Part shown: in pieces, positions 10,079 to 19,999 of the stretch
Numbering within the stretch: position 1 is the first letter of the stretch
How the letters are laid out: each line of letters opens with the position of its first letter
Source: Apium graveolens
Lineage: Eukaryota > Streptophyta > Magnoliopsida > Apiales > Apiaceae
Assembly: GCF_009905375.1 (NCBI RefSeq)
Contig: NC_133649.1
Coordinates: 227,437,275 to 227,501,274 of the forward strand
Direction of reading: 5' to 3'
DNA: 64,000 nt
The notes under the pieces: model-generated
What the model was told of the DNA's origin: nothing
Databases searched by the model: none
Seen by the model: only the letters and a program-made list of their open reading frames with translations
Program-made: the position numbers and the translations under genes

Positions 10079-11251
10079 ATGGCACCCAAGAGAGCACGCA
10101 CTATTAACAGCAGCAGCATAGTTCCTACTGCTGATTCATCGAGGGGTACTGCTGCAAGGCCTCGGTTAACTGACAGAGCTGCGGAGGAGGAGTACACTAG
10201 GCTGTTGGGGAAGCCGATTCTGAAGGAGAGGGGGTTTTTACTATCAGGGAGGGATGGTGAGTTGTTGCCCATGATTGCAGAGAAGGGGTGGATAGCTTTT
10301 TGTGAGTCACCCGAAGTAGTACCGATGAGCGTTGTTCGCGAGTTCTTCGCGAACGCGAAGGCTGAAAAGAATGGGTTTTCTGTAGTCCGTGGGCTGACGG
10401 TTGATTATCATCCTGCGGCGATTCGCCGTGTGATTGGACAGCGAGAGAGGAAGCCCGAGGAGGAGAACTGGAATGAAAAGACTGCTGAGGATTTTGACTC
10501 TGATTTGATTTGTGCGACTCTCTGTCGACCGGGCACAGTTTGGAACCGCAGTCCAGCCAATAATGAGTATCGTCACTTTCCGGCGATCGCCATGAACAGG
10601 TATGCCCGTGCATGGAATGCATTTATATGTGCTAATATTTTGCCTTCTTCACATGCACACGAGGTCACAGTTGAGAGAGCACAGTTGTTGTGGGGAATTC
10701 TGCATGATGAGTACTATGTGGACCTTGGTGAGTTTATCTACCAAGGAATTCAGAAGTTTTTGAGGGGAGCAAAGCATATGAACATCCCTTATGCATCCAC
10801 GGTTACGAAGCTATGCCGAGCAGTGGGAGTGAACTGGCCGGCTCATGAGCAGTTGCAGTTGCCAGCAGCTTCGATAGATTCTGGCACTCTGAATGGGATG
10901 CAGGAGTGGACCGGTGGTGAGCCTGAGGAGCATGGGCTGGGTTATCATCTTCCAGGAGGGCGTCCAGCACGAGGTGCTGCTATGGCTAGGCCAGGGTGTG
11001 ATGAGGCTGGTTCTTCGAGAGCTCAGGAGGGTGCTGGGATGGGTGATGCCCAGTATAGGAGGCTTTCACGGCGGATGGATGCCATGTATGAGACGCAGAG
11101 CAGGTTTGCTCAGGAGCTCACCCTTGCGTTAGGGACTGCTTTTCGAGGCCTTGGAGCTGATATCCAGTGGCCAGTTTTTGGTGAGGACTCTGCATACCCA
11201 CCGCCTGATACTCCACCCACTGAGGGTGATGATGATGATGACTCCGAGTAG
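10079..11251 (+). CDS. Env-position ORF of Athila-like element (plant-transposon-protein type)
   Basis: A 390-codon frame begins MAPKRARTINSSS with a basic nuclear-localisation-like start. It has a central globular part containing VVREFFANAKAEKNGFSVVRGLTVDYHPAAIRRVIGQ and continues to about residue 250. A G/P-rich linker, a helical segment (AQYRRLSRRMDAMYETQSRFAQEL) and an acidic tail (DDDDDSE) follow. This layout matches the family annotated as a putative plant transposon protein domain found in Athila-like elements. Its position after integrase is where others place env-like genes, but I see no signal peptide or transmembrane helix, so a membrane envelope role is not supported. The frame is intact, unlike gag-pol. 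Function unknown. Confidence 0.8.
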   Translation: MAPKRARTINSSSIVPTADSSRGTAARPRLTDRAAEEEYTRLLGKPILKERGFLLSGRDGELLPMIAEKGWIAFCESPEVVPMSVVREFFANAKAEKNGFSVVRGLTVDYHPAAIRRVIGQRERKPEEENWNEKTAEDFDSDLICATLCRPGTVWNRSPANNEYRHFPAIAMNRYARAWNAFICANILPSSHAHEVTVERAQLLWGILHDEYYVDLGEFIYQGIQKFLRGAKHMNIPYASTVTKLCRAVGVNWPAHEQLQLPAASIDSGTLNGMQEWTGGEPEEHGLGYHLPGGRPARGAAMARPGCDEAGSSRAQEGAGMGDAQYRRLSRRMDAMYETQSRFAQELTLALGTAFRGLGADIQWPVFGEDSAYPPPDTPPTEGDDDDDSE

Positions 11252-12375
11252 GTATACCCTGTGTTCCTTTCTACTACTTTCACTAAGGACAGTGAAGATT
11301 TTTAGTTTGGGGGTGGTAGTTAAGGAATATTGTGTGTGTGTCATTTAGTTGCATATTCATGATAGTTTAGTTCATATAGTTGCATAATTTATGCCATTTA
11401 GTTTTTTTTATGAATGTCATGTAGCTCATGCATTTACCATGATCCCTTTTGCAATGAGTTATCGACTGAATTGTGATATTGATGCGAGTGTAGTGATAAC
11501 ATTAAAGTGATATTAAGTTGTGTAGGTTGATATGCATGCTAGAAACAATTGTAAGTCCACTAAGTCTTAAAGAATGCGTAAGGGCTAGATTGTTGTTATG
11601 ATTTGGTTGTTTTCATGGTCAATCTACTTATTATGCTTAGAATTCGATTATAGGTTCTTAGTGATAAAGACATGAAAAAAGAAAAAAATTTTGGAGAAAA
11701 AAATATGGAAGTTGTTGCTAGTTGTGGCTAGGCGTCAAATGGCTAGTAGCCGGCTCGCATATGTTGCGAGTAGTCTAGGGTTGAGCAAGATGGAGCGAAA
11801 CGCACTTGCTCAGAAGTTAAAAAAAAAAAAAATTTACATAATTGATCAAGAGTGGGCTCTTTGGTATTCGAGTTATTAAGTTCTTACGGGACTTTGTGCC
11901 TAGTGACCTAAGGCTTTTAGAGTCTGGGATCCGCTAACCTAACGCTCGTTACATGGATACCATTGTATAAGTCTTTTGTGGACCTCACTCATTGCACGGT
12001 CAAATAAGCATTTGAGTTGTAAATAAAAAGCACGATTCCGTAGTAAGCTCCAGAGTTCTTGCAGTGTTGTATATCACTTTGTACCTAGAATTTTTATTCT
12101 TTGTATAATCGTAGGATTGCCTTGAGGATAGTCTAGTCATAGTAATTGGTCTAGTTCCGAAGCATATCTGTTAAGCATTTGCACACACCACGTTTCTGGC
12201 TGTATGTCCGTTTGCATGAGTTTATTGATCTTTAGTTGTCTAACTGCATTCGTTGAGATGTGACAATTTGGTTGGTTAATTGTAGTAAGGGAGATCGTTG
12301 CATTTTCATATAGATTGCATTCATGCATATTTTTATTTATTTTTGAGTCTGTGACGCTTGAGGACAAGCATCGAT
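11252..12375 (+). other. 3' non-coding region of Athila-like element
   Basis: About 1.1 kb without a credible frame. It starts with a polypurine-like tract AGTTTGGGGGTGG (11304-11316), very similar to the true tract before the LTR. It contains A-rich runs (11670-11705, 11819-11832) and no other recognised element. Confidence 0.6.
11304..11316 (+). other. Second polypurine-like tract
   Basis: AGTTTGGGGGTGG repeats the core of the LTR-adjacent tract at 12378-12390 and shares an upstream AGGACA. It lies 52 bases after the stop of the env-position ORF. It could act as an extra plus-strand primer; this is inference from similarity alone. Confidence 0.45.
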
Positions 12376-12390
12376 TTAAGTTTGGGGGTG
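12376..12390 (+). other. Polypurine tract of right Athila copy
   Basis: TTAAGTTTGGGGGTG immediately precedes the LTR start TGATAAGTGG at 12391, the expected plus-strand primer position. Confidence 0.85.
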
Positions 12391-12632
12391 TGATAAGTGG
12401 CATTTTATACCACTTAGAACGTCTTAAAATGGCTTAAATTAGTGTCTTGAAATCAAGTATTTTGTGTATTTGATGCGTTTTTCTAGTGTTTATGCATTTC
12501 AGGGTATTAGTTGCATTTCGGGGGAGGAATCATCAAGAATAAGCCTTGGCATGTGTTCACCATTGCGAGAGGAAAGGAATGGGCAGATTACGGCGAAGAA
12601 ACGGAGCAAACCTGGATTTTTTCCAGTAGAGG

Positions 12633-12713
12633 CCTGCGCGCCCGCGCAGCAATGCTGAGCGGCCGCGCAGCAACCTGCGCGCCCGCGCAGCTAGGCTAAG
12701 CGGCCGCGCAGGG
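12633..12713. repeat. Tandem pair of GC-rich palindromic units in LTR U3
   Basis: Two units of 41 bp start at 12633 and 12674. Each has CTGCGC-gccc-GCGCAG, a perfect 6-bp stem, followed by AGCGGCCGCGCAG with an internal palindrome GCGGCCGC. The cores differ (AATGCTG and TAGGCTA). The third copy is at 9788-9827. The central LTR's breakpoint (equivalent to 12712) lies at the 3' edge of the second unit. Confidence 0.85.
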
Positions 12714-12794
12714 TCGGGGAAAAAGATAAATTATTTTAGACTTCTACTTTTGTTTGGCTTCCAACTTCTATGTAATCTGCGTTTTATGGGACTA

Positions 12795-12803
12795 TTATAT
12801 AGG
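12795..12803 (+). promoter_or_regulatory. LTR TATA box (Athila)
   Basis: ATTATATAGG about 400 bases into the LTR is the best TATA candidate and would set the U3/R border near 12830. Called from sequence and position only. Confidence 0.4.
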
Positions 12804-13854
12804 TAGATTTGAGACGTTTTCACAGAGAGTATTAAGGGGATTATGTTTTAGATTGTGTTTTACGCAAGAAGCGAAGGAGATAAGGAAGAAGACCGATTTA
12901 GCACACCGCAATGAAGAGGAAGCATATTTTCTTGTGATTCTTGTTTCGTTGTAACGTTGGATGCTAGTTTTCTTGCTTTGACTTATTTACTCTTGTGACG
13001 TACTCTGTTTTAATATAATTAGTTTAGTTATTATTTTCTTGTGTTTGTTTATCATGATTCCATATGAACCCATGATGGCGATAAGTTCTATTATGGGCTA
13101 ATCGTGATCATGGGGTTGCAACGGATTTATTATGGAATTCTTTAGTTAATTGTTTAATACTTTAGTGTGTGATGATTGCATGATATCTAGTATTGGTTGT
13201 GCATATTCGTCTTATGTGCGTCGCGAACATATAAGATACGGTGTTAATCTCTTGTGAAGCGACGGTGGATCTTGAGATTTAGAACTTGCCATGCTAGCAT
13301 AGGTTCATGTACGTTGAGCATGATTAGTGGGTAACTCTAACAATTTTATTTGCCCTATGTAATCAAAAGGAATAACTTGAGCTTAAATCGTTGTGTTGTC
13401 AATTTCTGTAGACATATAGGAACTCAACATAATTGATGACTATTCAACTTCTATCTTAATTGTGGATGCTTGGTAGAATGGTATTAGTACAATGAAAATT
13501 GGCTTTTATCAGTTTCGTGTTATTCGATTAATATCATCACTGTCACATGCTAAAGGTAATAACACTGGTTATAGAAGGAAGTAATAATGAAGTTGTGATC
13601 TCATGAGTATTTTATTATTGATAAATTGAAGTGTTAGTTAAGTGGTTAATTAAGTAGTTAATTATAGTTAATATTTAATCAACAATTTTAAGTGTTATTA
13701 TCTTAACATTGAGAAGTAATCATACATTGGTGAGTGAGTTTAATTAGACAATAATTTAGTCTGAGTCTCTGAGGGAACGAACTAGAAAATATTCTATATT
13801 ACTTGCGAACGCGTATACTTGCGTGAATATTAGCGCGTGTTTTCGCCCTAACAG

Positions 13855-15794
13855 TTGCCATTAGGAAGTGGAGGTTTTCAGGTTTATAGTGATGCTTCCA
13901 AGAGAGGATTGGGGTGTGTTCTTAAGCAGCATGGGAAAGTGATTTCTTACGTCTCTAGGCAACTTAAACCTTATGAGGTAAACTATCCTACCAATGACTT
14001 GGAGTTAGCGGCTGTCGTATTTGCTTTGAAGATCTGGAGACACTATCTTTATGGAGAGACTTGTGACATCTTTACTGATCACAAGAGTCTCAAATACATC
14101 TTTACTCAGAAGGAGCTTAACATGAGGCAGCGAATGTGACTTGAACTTCTTAAGGATTATGATGCAAATATTCAGTACCATCCAGGGAAGGCGAATGTAG
14201 TGGCGGATGCTCTTAGTAGGAAGAACTTGGGGAGTGTTGCATCTCTCATTACTCAGCCGCACCTTATTTCAGATTTGGAGCGCTTGGGTGTTGAGTTGTA
14301 TGTTAGAGGATCAAGTGGTAGCATTGCAAATTTAAAAGTTGAACCGAATCTTGTTTCAAGGGTTAAGGAAGCTCAGAAGAGTGATACAGGTTTGGAAGCT
14401 ATTAGATCCGATGTGGCAGGTGGAAAGCAAACACAATTTCATGTCGATGATGAGGGTGTGATATGGTTGGGTAGTAAATTGTGCGTGCCCGCAGACCCGA
14501 CGATTCGTGAGGAAATTTTGAAGGAGGCTCATAGTTCTTCATTTTCTATTCATCCAGGTTCCACCAAGATATATGGAGATTTGAAGAAGCACTTCTGGTG
14601 GAGTGGAATGAAGGGAGATATAACAGAATTTGTGGGAAAATGTCTTACATGTCAACAAGTGAAGATAGACCATCAGAGGCCTAGTGGATTGTTACAGCAG
14701 CTAGATATTCCAGTTTGGAAGTGGGAAAATATTACTATGGATTTTTTGACTTATTTGCCGAGGACTTTCAAGAAGAACGATGTCATATGGGTGGTGGTTG
14801 ATAGACTCACTAAGTCCGCTCACTTCTTGCCTATTAGAGAGACTACTCCTATTCACGAGTTGGCAGAGATTTTTCAGCGAGATATTGTTAGACTTCATGG
14901 TGTGCCTGTGTCGATAGTTTCTGATAGGGATACGAGATTTACATCGCGGTTTTGGAAGGGTTTCCAACAAGCTTGGGGTACAAGGCTTAATTTTAGTACA
15001 GCTTTTCATCCGCAGACCGATGGACAGTCAGAAAGGACGATCCAGACGTTAGAGGATATGTTGAGGGCATGTGCTTTGGAGTGGACAGGTCACTGGGATA
15101 AGTATTTGTATCTTGTTGAGTTTGCGTATAATAACAGTTGGCACGCGAGTATTGGTATGCCACCATTTGAAGCTTTGTATGATAGGAGGTGTAGGGCACC
15201 ATCTTGTTGGGATGAGGTTGGTGAAAGAGTTATTGAAGGGCCAGAGTTAGTTAGAATCACTAATGAGAAGGTAGAGAAAGTTAAAGAAAGTTTGAAGGAA
15301 GCTCGATCTCGTCAAAAGAGTTATGCGGATCAACATCGGAAGTTTGGTGGATTTGCCCCAGGTGATCATGTGTTCTTAAAGGTGTCACCTTGTAAGGGTG
15401 TGAAGCGTTTTGGTATGAAGGGAAAGCTTAGTCTGAGATATGTTGGACCTTTTGATGTTATGGAAAAAGTTGGGGAAGTATCATATAGAGTTGCGTTGCC
15501 GCCACAACTATCTCATGTGCATAATGTGTTTCATGTGTCTGTTTTGAGGGGATACAAATATCATCCATTACACGTAGTTCAGTATCCATTGCATAAGATT
15601 AGAGAGGATCTTTCGTGTGAGGAAGAAGCCGAGGCTATCTTAGCTCGAGAAGAGCGAGTTTTGAGGAAGAACACCATCCCGTTTGTGAAAGTTTTGTGTG
15701 GAAAAATTATTCTGAGAGAGAGGCTACTTGGGAATTAGAAGAATCTATTCGTGAGAAATATCCGTATATATTCGATTCAGGTATGACTATTTAG
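13855..15794 (+). pseudogene. pol: Chromovirus Pol: RNase H, integrase, frameshifted chromodomain
   Basis: RNase H begins mid-domain ([36 protein letters not shown]). A TGA at 14137-14139 replaces the usual tryptophan, after which the same frame continues. Integrase has its HHCC region (HPGSTKIYGDLKKHF ... CLTCQQVK) and core motifs DFLTYLP, SDRDTRF and GQSERT, with the GPF-type C-terminal module (YVGPFDVMEKVGEVSYRVALP). After KVL near 15696 an extra TG dinucleotide shifts the frame. Reading from 15699 restores a chromodomain end (ATWELEESIREKYPYIF) to TAG 15792-15794; without the shift the frame stops at 15738. Chromodomains direct insertion to particular chromatin. Confidence 0.86.
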
Positions 15795-15819
15795 TTTCGT
15801 TTAATTCCGGGGACGGAAT

Positions 15820-15839
15820 CCATTTTAAGGGGGTATATA
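15820..15839 (+). other. Chromovirus polypurine tract
   Basis: CCATTTTAAGGGGGTATATA lies between the pol stop (15794) and the LTR start TGTAATATTA (15840), after a GGACGGAATC motif typical of this lineage. The boundary is uncertain by a few bases. Confidence 0.65.
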
Positions 15840-15873
15840 TGTAATATTAGTTATGATAATAATAATAGTAATT

Positions 15874-15904
<31 letters not shown>

Positions 15905-17963
15905 CAATAATAATAATAATAATTTGGTTTAAGAGAGAATTAGATATTTGATTAAATTACTAATCAGAAAAGAAATAGGTGACTTGTGTCTATATAATAA
16001 ATTAACCCTAATATTAGAAGTTATAAATTGAGCCGCACAGTAGTTGATAGTTGAGCAGAGCAGGGAAGAGAGAACACGGAGCGAGGAGACTAATAGGAGA
16101 GAGAAAGAGCTTGGGTCATCCATTCACTAAAGTCAAAAGGTATTTTTTTATTCCGGGTGTAGTTTAATTTAATATCACATATCGCTTACTTTGTTATTCT
16201 TTCTAGCACATATCATCACGATGCATATGTACATGGGTTATTTTATGATGATTATATTAATTTCATTGTGTTCTAGTTTGGTTATACTCACATACATGTG
16301 GTATCATAGAGTCCGTGAGTAATTATTTTAATTGCATACTATTGTAGCCCTGTGTTGATCCTGGTCATCATGTTGGAATTTAATATGGGTAATTGTGACT
16401 ATTGGGGTTATATATAATTTCATCTATTTTCTTTATTTATTATTTTCTATTTTAAACATATTTTTTATGTAACCAGAGATATATTAGTTTTAAATGAGTA
16501 AATGGCTATATGGATGCTACTGATTTGAGATACTATACGAGTTTTGTACCATGATTTAATAATATTTTATATTGATATCAATACCATGTTACTTAATTAT
16601 TTGATATAAATATTAGTAGTAGTCATGTGTTTTATGTATTTTAGATTGATTTTTTTTGTCATTGTTGACTTGTTGTCTTGGTAGAAATTAGTTAACTAGT
16701 TTGGCAATAAAAGTACAACTAGTATAGTAATATAAATGTGGCAGGATTAAGTTTGGTAAAGGTCTGGTCACGACTAAATTTATTAAGAGTGTTAATCATG
16801 ATAATGTTAAGCTGTTAAATCAAAAATTGAGATATTTGCATTAGTATATGCATTAGTATATTAATACAAATTATAAATATAATAAATCGATGCATATTAA
16901 TATGTAAATTATAATTTGTGTAATTAGATCGCGGGTCGGGGTCTTAGCGACGTTTGCGGATATTGTTGATATTTTAGTTGCTATATTCGAGGTACGGATT
17001 CTGTCCCCTTTTTATTCAGCGTTCCTCTTCTTAGAAATTTAATATCTCTACTTTGTTGAATTTCATATCTTATTCACTCCGTTAAAATTGTTTGAATATT
17101 TTGATTTCTGAAAATTGTTTTAGAAATGGGTTTGGAAAATTATAAATATATGTTTACGTGATTTTCAAAATTATTTATGTCGCCCTCTATTTTGAAAATC
17201 TGAATTATTTATCTCAGGTGATTTTAAATTTTGCGAGGATATTTTTATTTTGAACCCTTAGTGTGATTTAGGGTATATCGAGTTAACCAGCTGTAGGGGT
17301 ACTACAACCATGTCATTGCGGCACCAGTGACATGACACTTCCGTGATAGTGTGATTGGTCACGGCGTATCCTTCTGTTAGCTCTTGGGAGGAGCTTTTGC
17401 GCATTTGATATTTGTTCAGGATACGTGGGTGCACCCAGAGTTTGATTTGTGATTTGATTTATGGTGACGTTGGATATGCTGTACACGTTATCCATTATGT
17501 TACACGCATTAGGTACCCTATGATGTGTGTATTTGTATCTGTTCTGATCTCGATATGAAATATCCTAGCCCCTTGTTTCAGCCTTACTTATTTTTAAAAT
17601 TGTTGTTTAATTATAAATTGTTGATTATTTATTTCTGATCTCTTGTTTTATAAATTGTATTCCAAATCCGTACTGGGCGTTTGACTCATGCCGTATTCTT
17701 TTTCTGGCAGGTACTTAGGGGATCTGGGACAGTGTAATGGAGAGCTACCCTTTATTTCGTTTTTAGGATTTCAGACTTCTATCATTATTTAGAATTAATT
17801 TCTTATTAGAGATTTCAGCATTTATATTATTGGTTTAGACATTTTGGAGATTTAATATCATTTTAGACTGTTAAATTATTGTTAGAAATATATTAGTTCT
17901 CTGTTTGCAGGTTTTTGAATTTTAAGTAATATCTCCATTCTATTTTAAGAAGGGGGTGTTACA
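15840..17963 (+). repeat. Chromovirus 3' LTR (about 2124 bp)
   Basis: Starts TGTAATATTAG and ends GGTGTTACA, so TGTAA and TTACA form short inverted termini. It begins with an AAT-rich microsatellite (about 15846-15926). A TATA-like CTATATAATAAA near 15991 may be the promoter. No partner LTR is in the window. A target duplication would be GCACC (17964-17968) but cannot be verified. Confidence 0.7.
15846..15926. repeat. AAT-type microsatellite
   Basis: An imperfect run of AAT/TAA triplets with a few ACA interruptions at the start of the chromovirus LTR. Confidence 0.85.
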
Positions 17964-18952
17964 GCACCAATTATGTACCATTCAGAAAAACAGAGAAAAT
18001 TTCTAAGCAAGATGTTCAGATGCTTTTGTACTGCTCAAGTGTTCATGAACGCTGCAGTTTCAGCTTTTATTAATTCCTTAGAGCAAAAGAATTGCATTTC
18101 TTCTATGCCACAGCTTTATTAATTCCTTAGAGCAAAAGAATTGCATTTCTTCTATGCCAGTTTCGATATGTGAAATCTATATATGCTATCAAGCTGCACA
18201 AGACACAAGGGTAACCAACTGCGATCAGAATCCATAAGATCGACTACTCGGAATATTTTAATCTAAATCAAATAATATAACATTGTTAATTATCCCAAGT
18301 GGCAAACTTTTTCATCAACAAAATATTAGTTTTTTTTTGCTAATAACAAAGTAACAGTTTTATTAGAACATAAAATTAAAACAAAACCGACTAATAGAAC
18401 CGAGCAACGTAAAATTAAGAGCTCTACTGAACAACGTAAAATTAGTAAAACCATAAACATATTCAATGAGAAGATGACTAATGACTAATCAAATTTAAAG
18501 AAGCCGATTGAAATTCTACAATTTTCTTTTGTCATGTCTCGTTCGTTGTAAGGCCCCAACTTAACATGTATAATTCACTACTAAAAATGGGCTTGTGTGT
18601 TGTTCAAATATGCTTCTTTCTGGTGTTTCTATAACAAAAAACATCACAATTTATGACATGCCAAAAGCTTCAAAACAAAAATCCATAGAGTTGTCAAGAA
18701 AGTTTAGAAAACCATCCTGATGAAAGTGCAGAAAATGTAAGAGTTTGTTGTTAAGAAAGATTCTGTATAAGTTAATGATATAGTACATAAGAATTTCATG
18801 TAACCATGATTTATGCATTCTGTTTAGAGGAGGAAGAGGTTTCACACGATTATACTAATCCTACCTAAATTTTTCCATGAAGCAATATGATATTTGAGAC
18901 GCTATCATACTTCTTGTGACTTATAAGAAGTACGTCACTCAGGGTTCGTGGC
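17964..18952. other. AT-rich spacer upstream of cysteine-rich peptide gene
   Basis: About 990 bp with no credible frame. It contains a tandem duplication (18061-18159). The part nearest the gene has a TACGTCAC element (18931-18938), which resembles a bZIP-binding core. No other feature recognised. Confidence 0.5.
18061..18159. repeat. Tandem duplication, 50-bp and 49-bp units
   Basis: The unit beginning CAGCTTTTATTAATTCC is repeated immediately as CAGCTTTATTAATTCC and differs by one T. Near identity suggests a recent duplication. Confidence 0.9.
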
Positions 18953-18963
18953 ATATATATAAG
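18951..18963 (+). promoter_or_regulatory. TATA box of cysteine-rich peptide gene
   Basis: GCATATATATAAG lies 57-68 bases upstream of the ATG at 19019, which fits a plant core promoter with a short leader of about 30 bases. Confidence 0.6.
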
Positions 18964-19018
18964 ACACGCACTAATTCAAGTCAATATTAGATACACAATA
19001 AACATAATTGAGTTACAT

Positions 19019-19500
19019 ATGGCAAAAATGAAGGGGATAAGAGTTACCGGTTTGACAATGATTCTGATGGTTGTAATGGCTATGCTAGTGTCTCCAAGCC
19101 ATGCAGAAGGTGTAGATTTCGACATTAAATGCTTTTTAAAATGTGTAACTCCTTGTCTTGCTAATTTAACCGTAAAGTGTCTTACCCGCTGTTTAATTTC
19201 TTGCAATCCTAAACCACCTAAACCACCGATGCGGCGAAAACAACCGGCAAGGCCACCAACCTCCCCTGTTTCAGTAACTATGCCTTCATCAGCTGGATTC
19301 AGGTCCTGCAATTTCCAATGTGCAATTCGATACTGTTTCAGTATCCAAAGAGGTTAACCTCAATTGCCACATTATATTCAAATTCATGATAATATATACT
19401 AATTGTTTTTTTAATACTTTTTAATACTTTTTAACTGACAGATATGGAGAAACTGAACTGCACGGAGAACTGCTTCAAATCTGCTTGTGAAGATAATTGA
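19019..19500 (+). CDS. Secreted two-module cysteine-rich peptide (spliced, 130 aa)
   Basis: Exon 1 is 19019-19352, a GT-AG intron of 89 bp follows (19353-19441), and exon 2 is 19442-19500; splicing replaces a premature stop at 19355. The 130-residue product has a signal peptide (about 1-29, hydrophobic core, ending SHA). A first six-cysteine module has Cys 38, 42, 46, 54, 58 and 62, and a proline/basic linker spans about 63-91. A second six-cysteine module has Cys 97, 101, 106, 118, 122 and 127, and the intron falls inside it. Each module reads C-x3-C-x3/4-C twice, which suggests a disulfide-linked helical hairpin. Similar spacing occurs in thionin-like and alpha-hairpinin-like plant peptides, so a secreted defence or signalling role is plausible but unproven. 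A TATA box (18953) and AATAAA (19552) frame it. It is the only apparently intact host gene here. Confidence 0.75.
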
Positions 19501-19551
19501 ACATTTCTAATTTTTAATTTCTAGTACTACCAAAGGCACCACATGTTAAGC

Positions 19552-19557
19552 AATAAA
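19552..19557 (+). terminator. Polyadenylation signal candidate
   Basis: AATAAA lies 51 bases after the stop codon of the cysteine-rich peptide gene. Confidence 0.5.
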
Positions 19558-19744
19558 AATTACAATCTCAAGAAAGCGAGAGTACTTATTCTCAAATTAT
19601 ATAGCATTTTACATATGTTTCTCTTCATTTCTATTTATATATATAGTTCTTGGTAATGTTGCTTCACTTTGTTTACGAGTTCTGTTTAAAACCCCAGAAC
19701 TGACTTTAAGTACAAGATTACCACTTGTCAATAAGTGTTTAATA

Positions 19745-19999
19745 CTCCCTCCGTTCTTTATTACGTTTTGACTTTTTTACATTATTCATATTATGTGATT
19801 GATTACTAATTTATGTTTAATTTATTAGATCAAATATAGTCATGAGTAATTTTGTTGGATTCATATTTACGAGTACTTTAATATAATGAATTTTTTTTAT
19901 ATTTAATAGTAATACGAAATTATATATATTAATAATCAAAAGTGTGCATTGACAAATGTATACAACATAAGTAATAAAAATTTTTAGGGACGGAGGGAA
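19745..19999. mobile_element. Stowaway-type MITE
   Basis: The 255-bp element starts CTCCCTCCGTTC and ends GGACGGAGGGA in inverted orientation, flanked by TA on both sides (19743-19744 and 20000-20001). These termini and the TA duplication define Stowaway (Tc1/mariner-related) MITEs. Non-coding. Confidence 0.85.

Larger units (their letters stand above)
4359..13853 (+). mobile_element. Athila-like Ty3/gypsy element, right copy (lacks 5' LTR)
   Basis: The plus-strand order is gag (5' end missing), protease, RT, RNase H, integrase, an env-position ORF, a 3' non-coding region, a polypurine tract (12376-12390) and a complete 3' LTR (12391-13853). The start is truncated inside gag at 4359 where it joins the inverted left copy. 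The gag-pol frame is uniform from 4396 to 9630 and interrupted by three stops at 4903, 5251 and 8410. The LTR end at 13853 abuts the RNase H region of a chromovirus, so this element is nested in an older one. The lineage call rests on the RT and integrase motifs and on the primer site of the sister copy. Confidence 0.9.
12391..13853 (+). repeat. Athila 3' LTR, complete (1463 bp)
   Basis: Begins TGATAAGTGG after the polypurine tract and ends CCCTAACA at 13853, giving TG...CA termini. U3 holds two GC-rich palindromic units (12633-12713). A TATA-like TATATAGG lies at 12796-12803, with transcription expected about 30 bases downstream. Positions 12712-13853 match the central LTR (3216-4357, inverted). 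The next bases (from 13854) are chromovirus RNase H, so the target duplication would be GTTGC (13854-13858); its partner is not in the window. Confidence 0.88.
13854..17963 (+). mobile_element. Tekay-like chromovirus (Ty3/gypsy), 3' half
   Basis: The order is RNase H, integrase, chromodomain, polypurine tract and a 2.1 kb 3' LTR on the plus strand. The 5' half (gag, protease, RT) is absent because the Athila LTR ends at 13853 within the RNase H coding region. The lineage is inferred from RNase H ([14 protein letters not shown]), integrase (DQHRKFGGFAPGDHVFLKVSP) and the C-terminal chromodomain. One nonsense and one small frameshift mutation were seen. Confidence 0.87.

Noticed and set aside
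10079..11251. Retroviral-type envelope gene
   Set aside because: Position fits, but no signal peptide, furin-like site or transmembrane helix is visible; the acidic tail and basic start suggest a soluble, perhaps nuclear protein.
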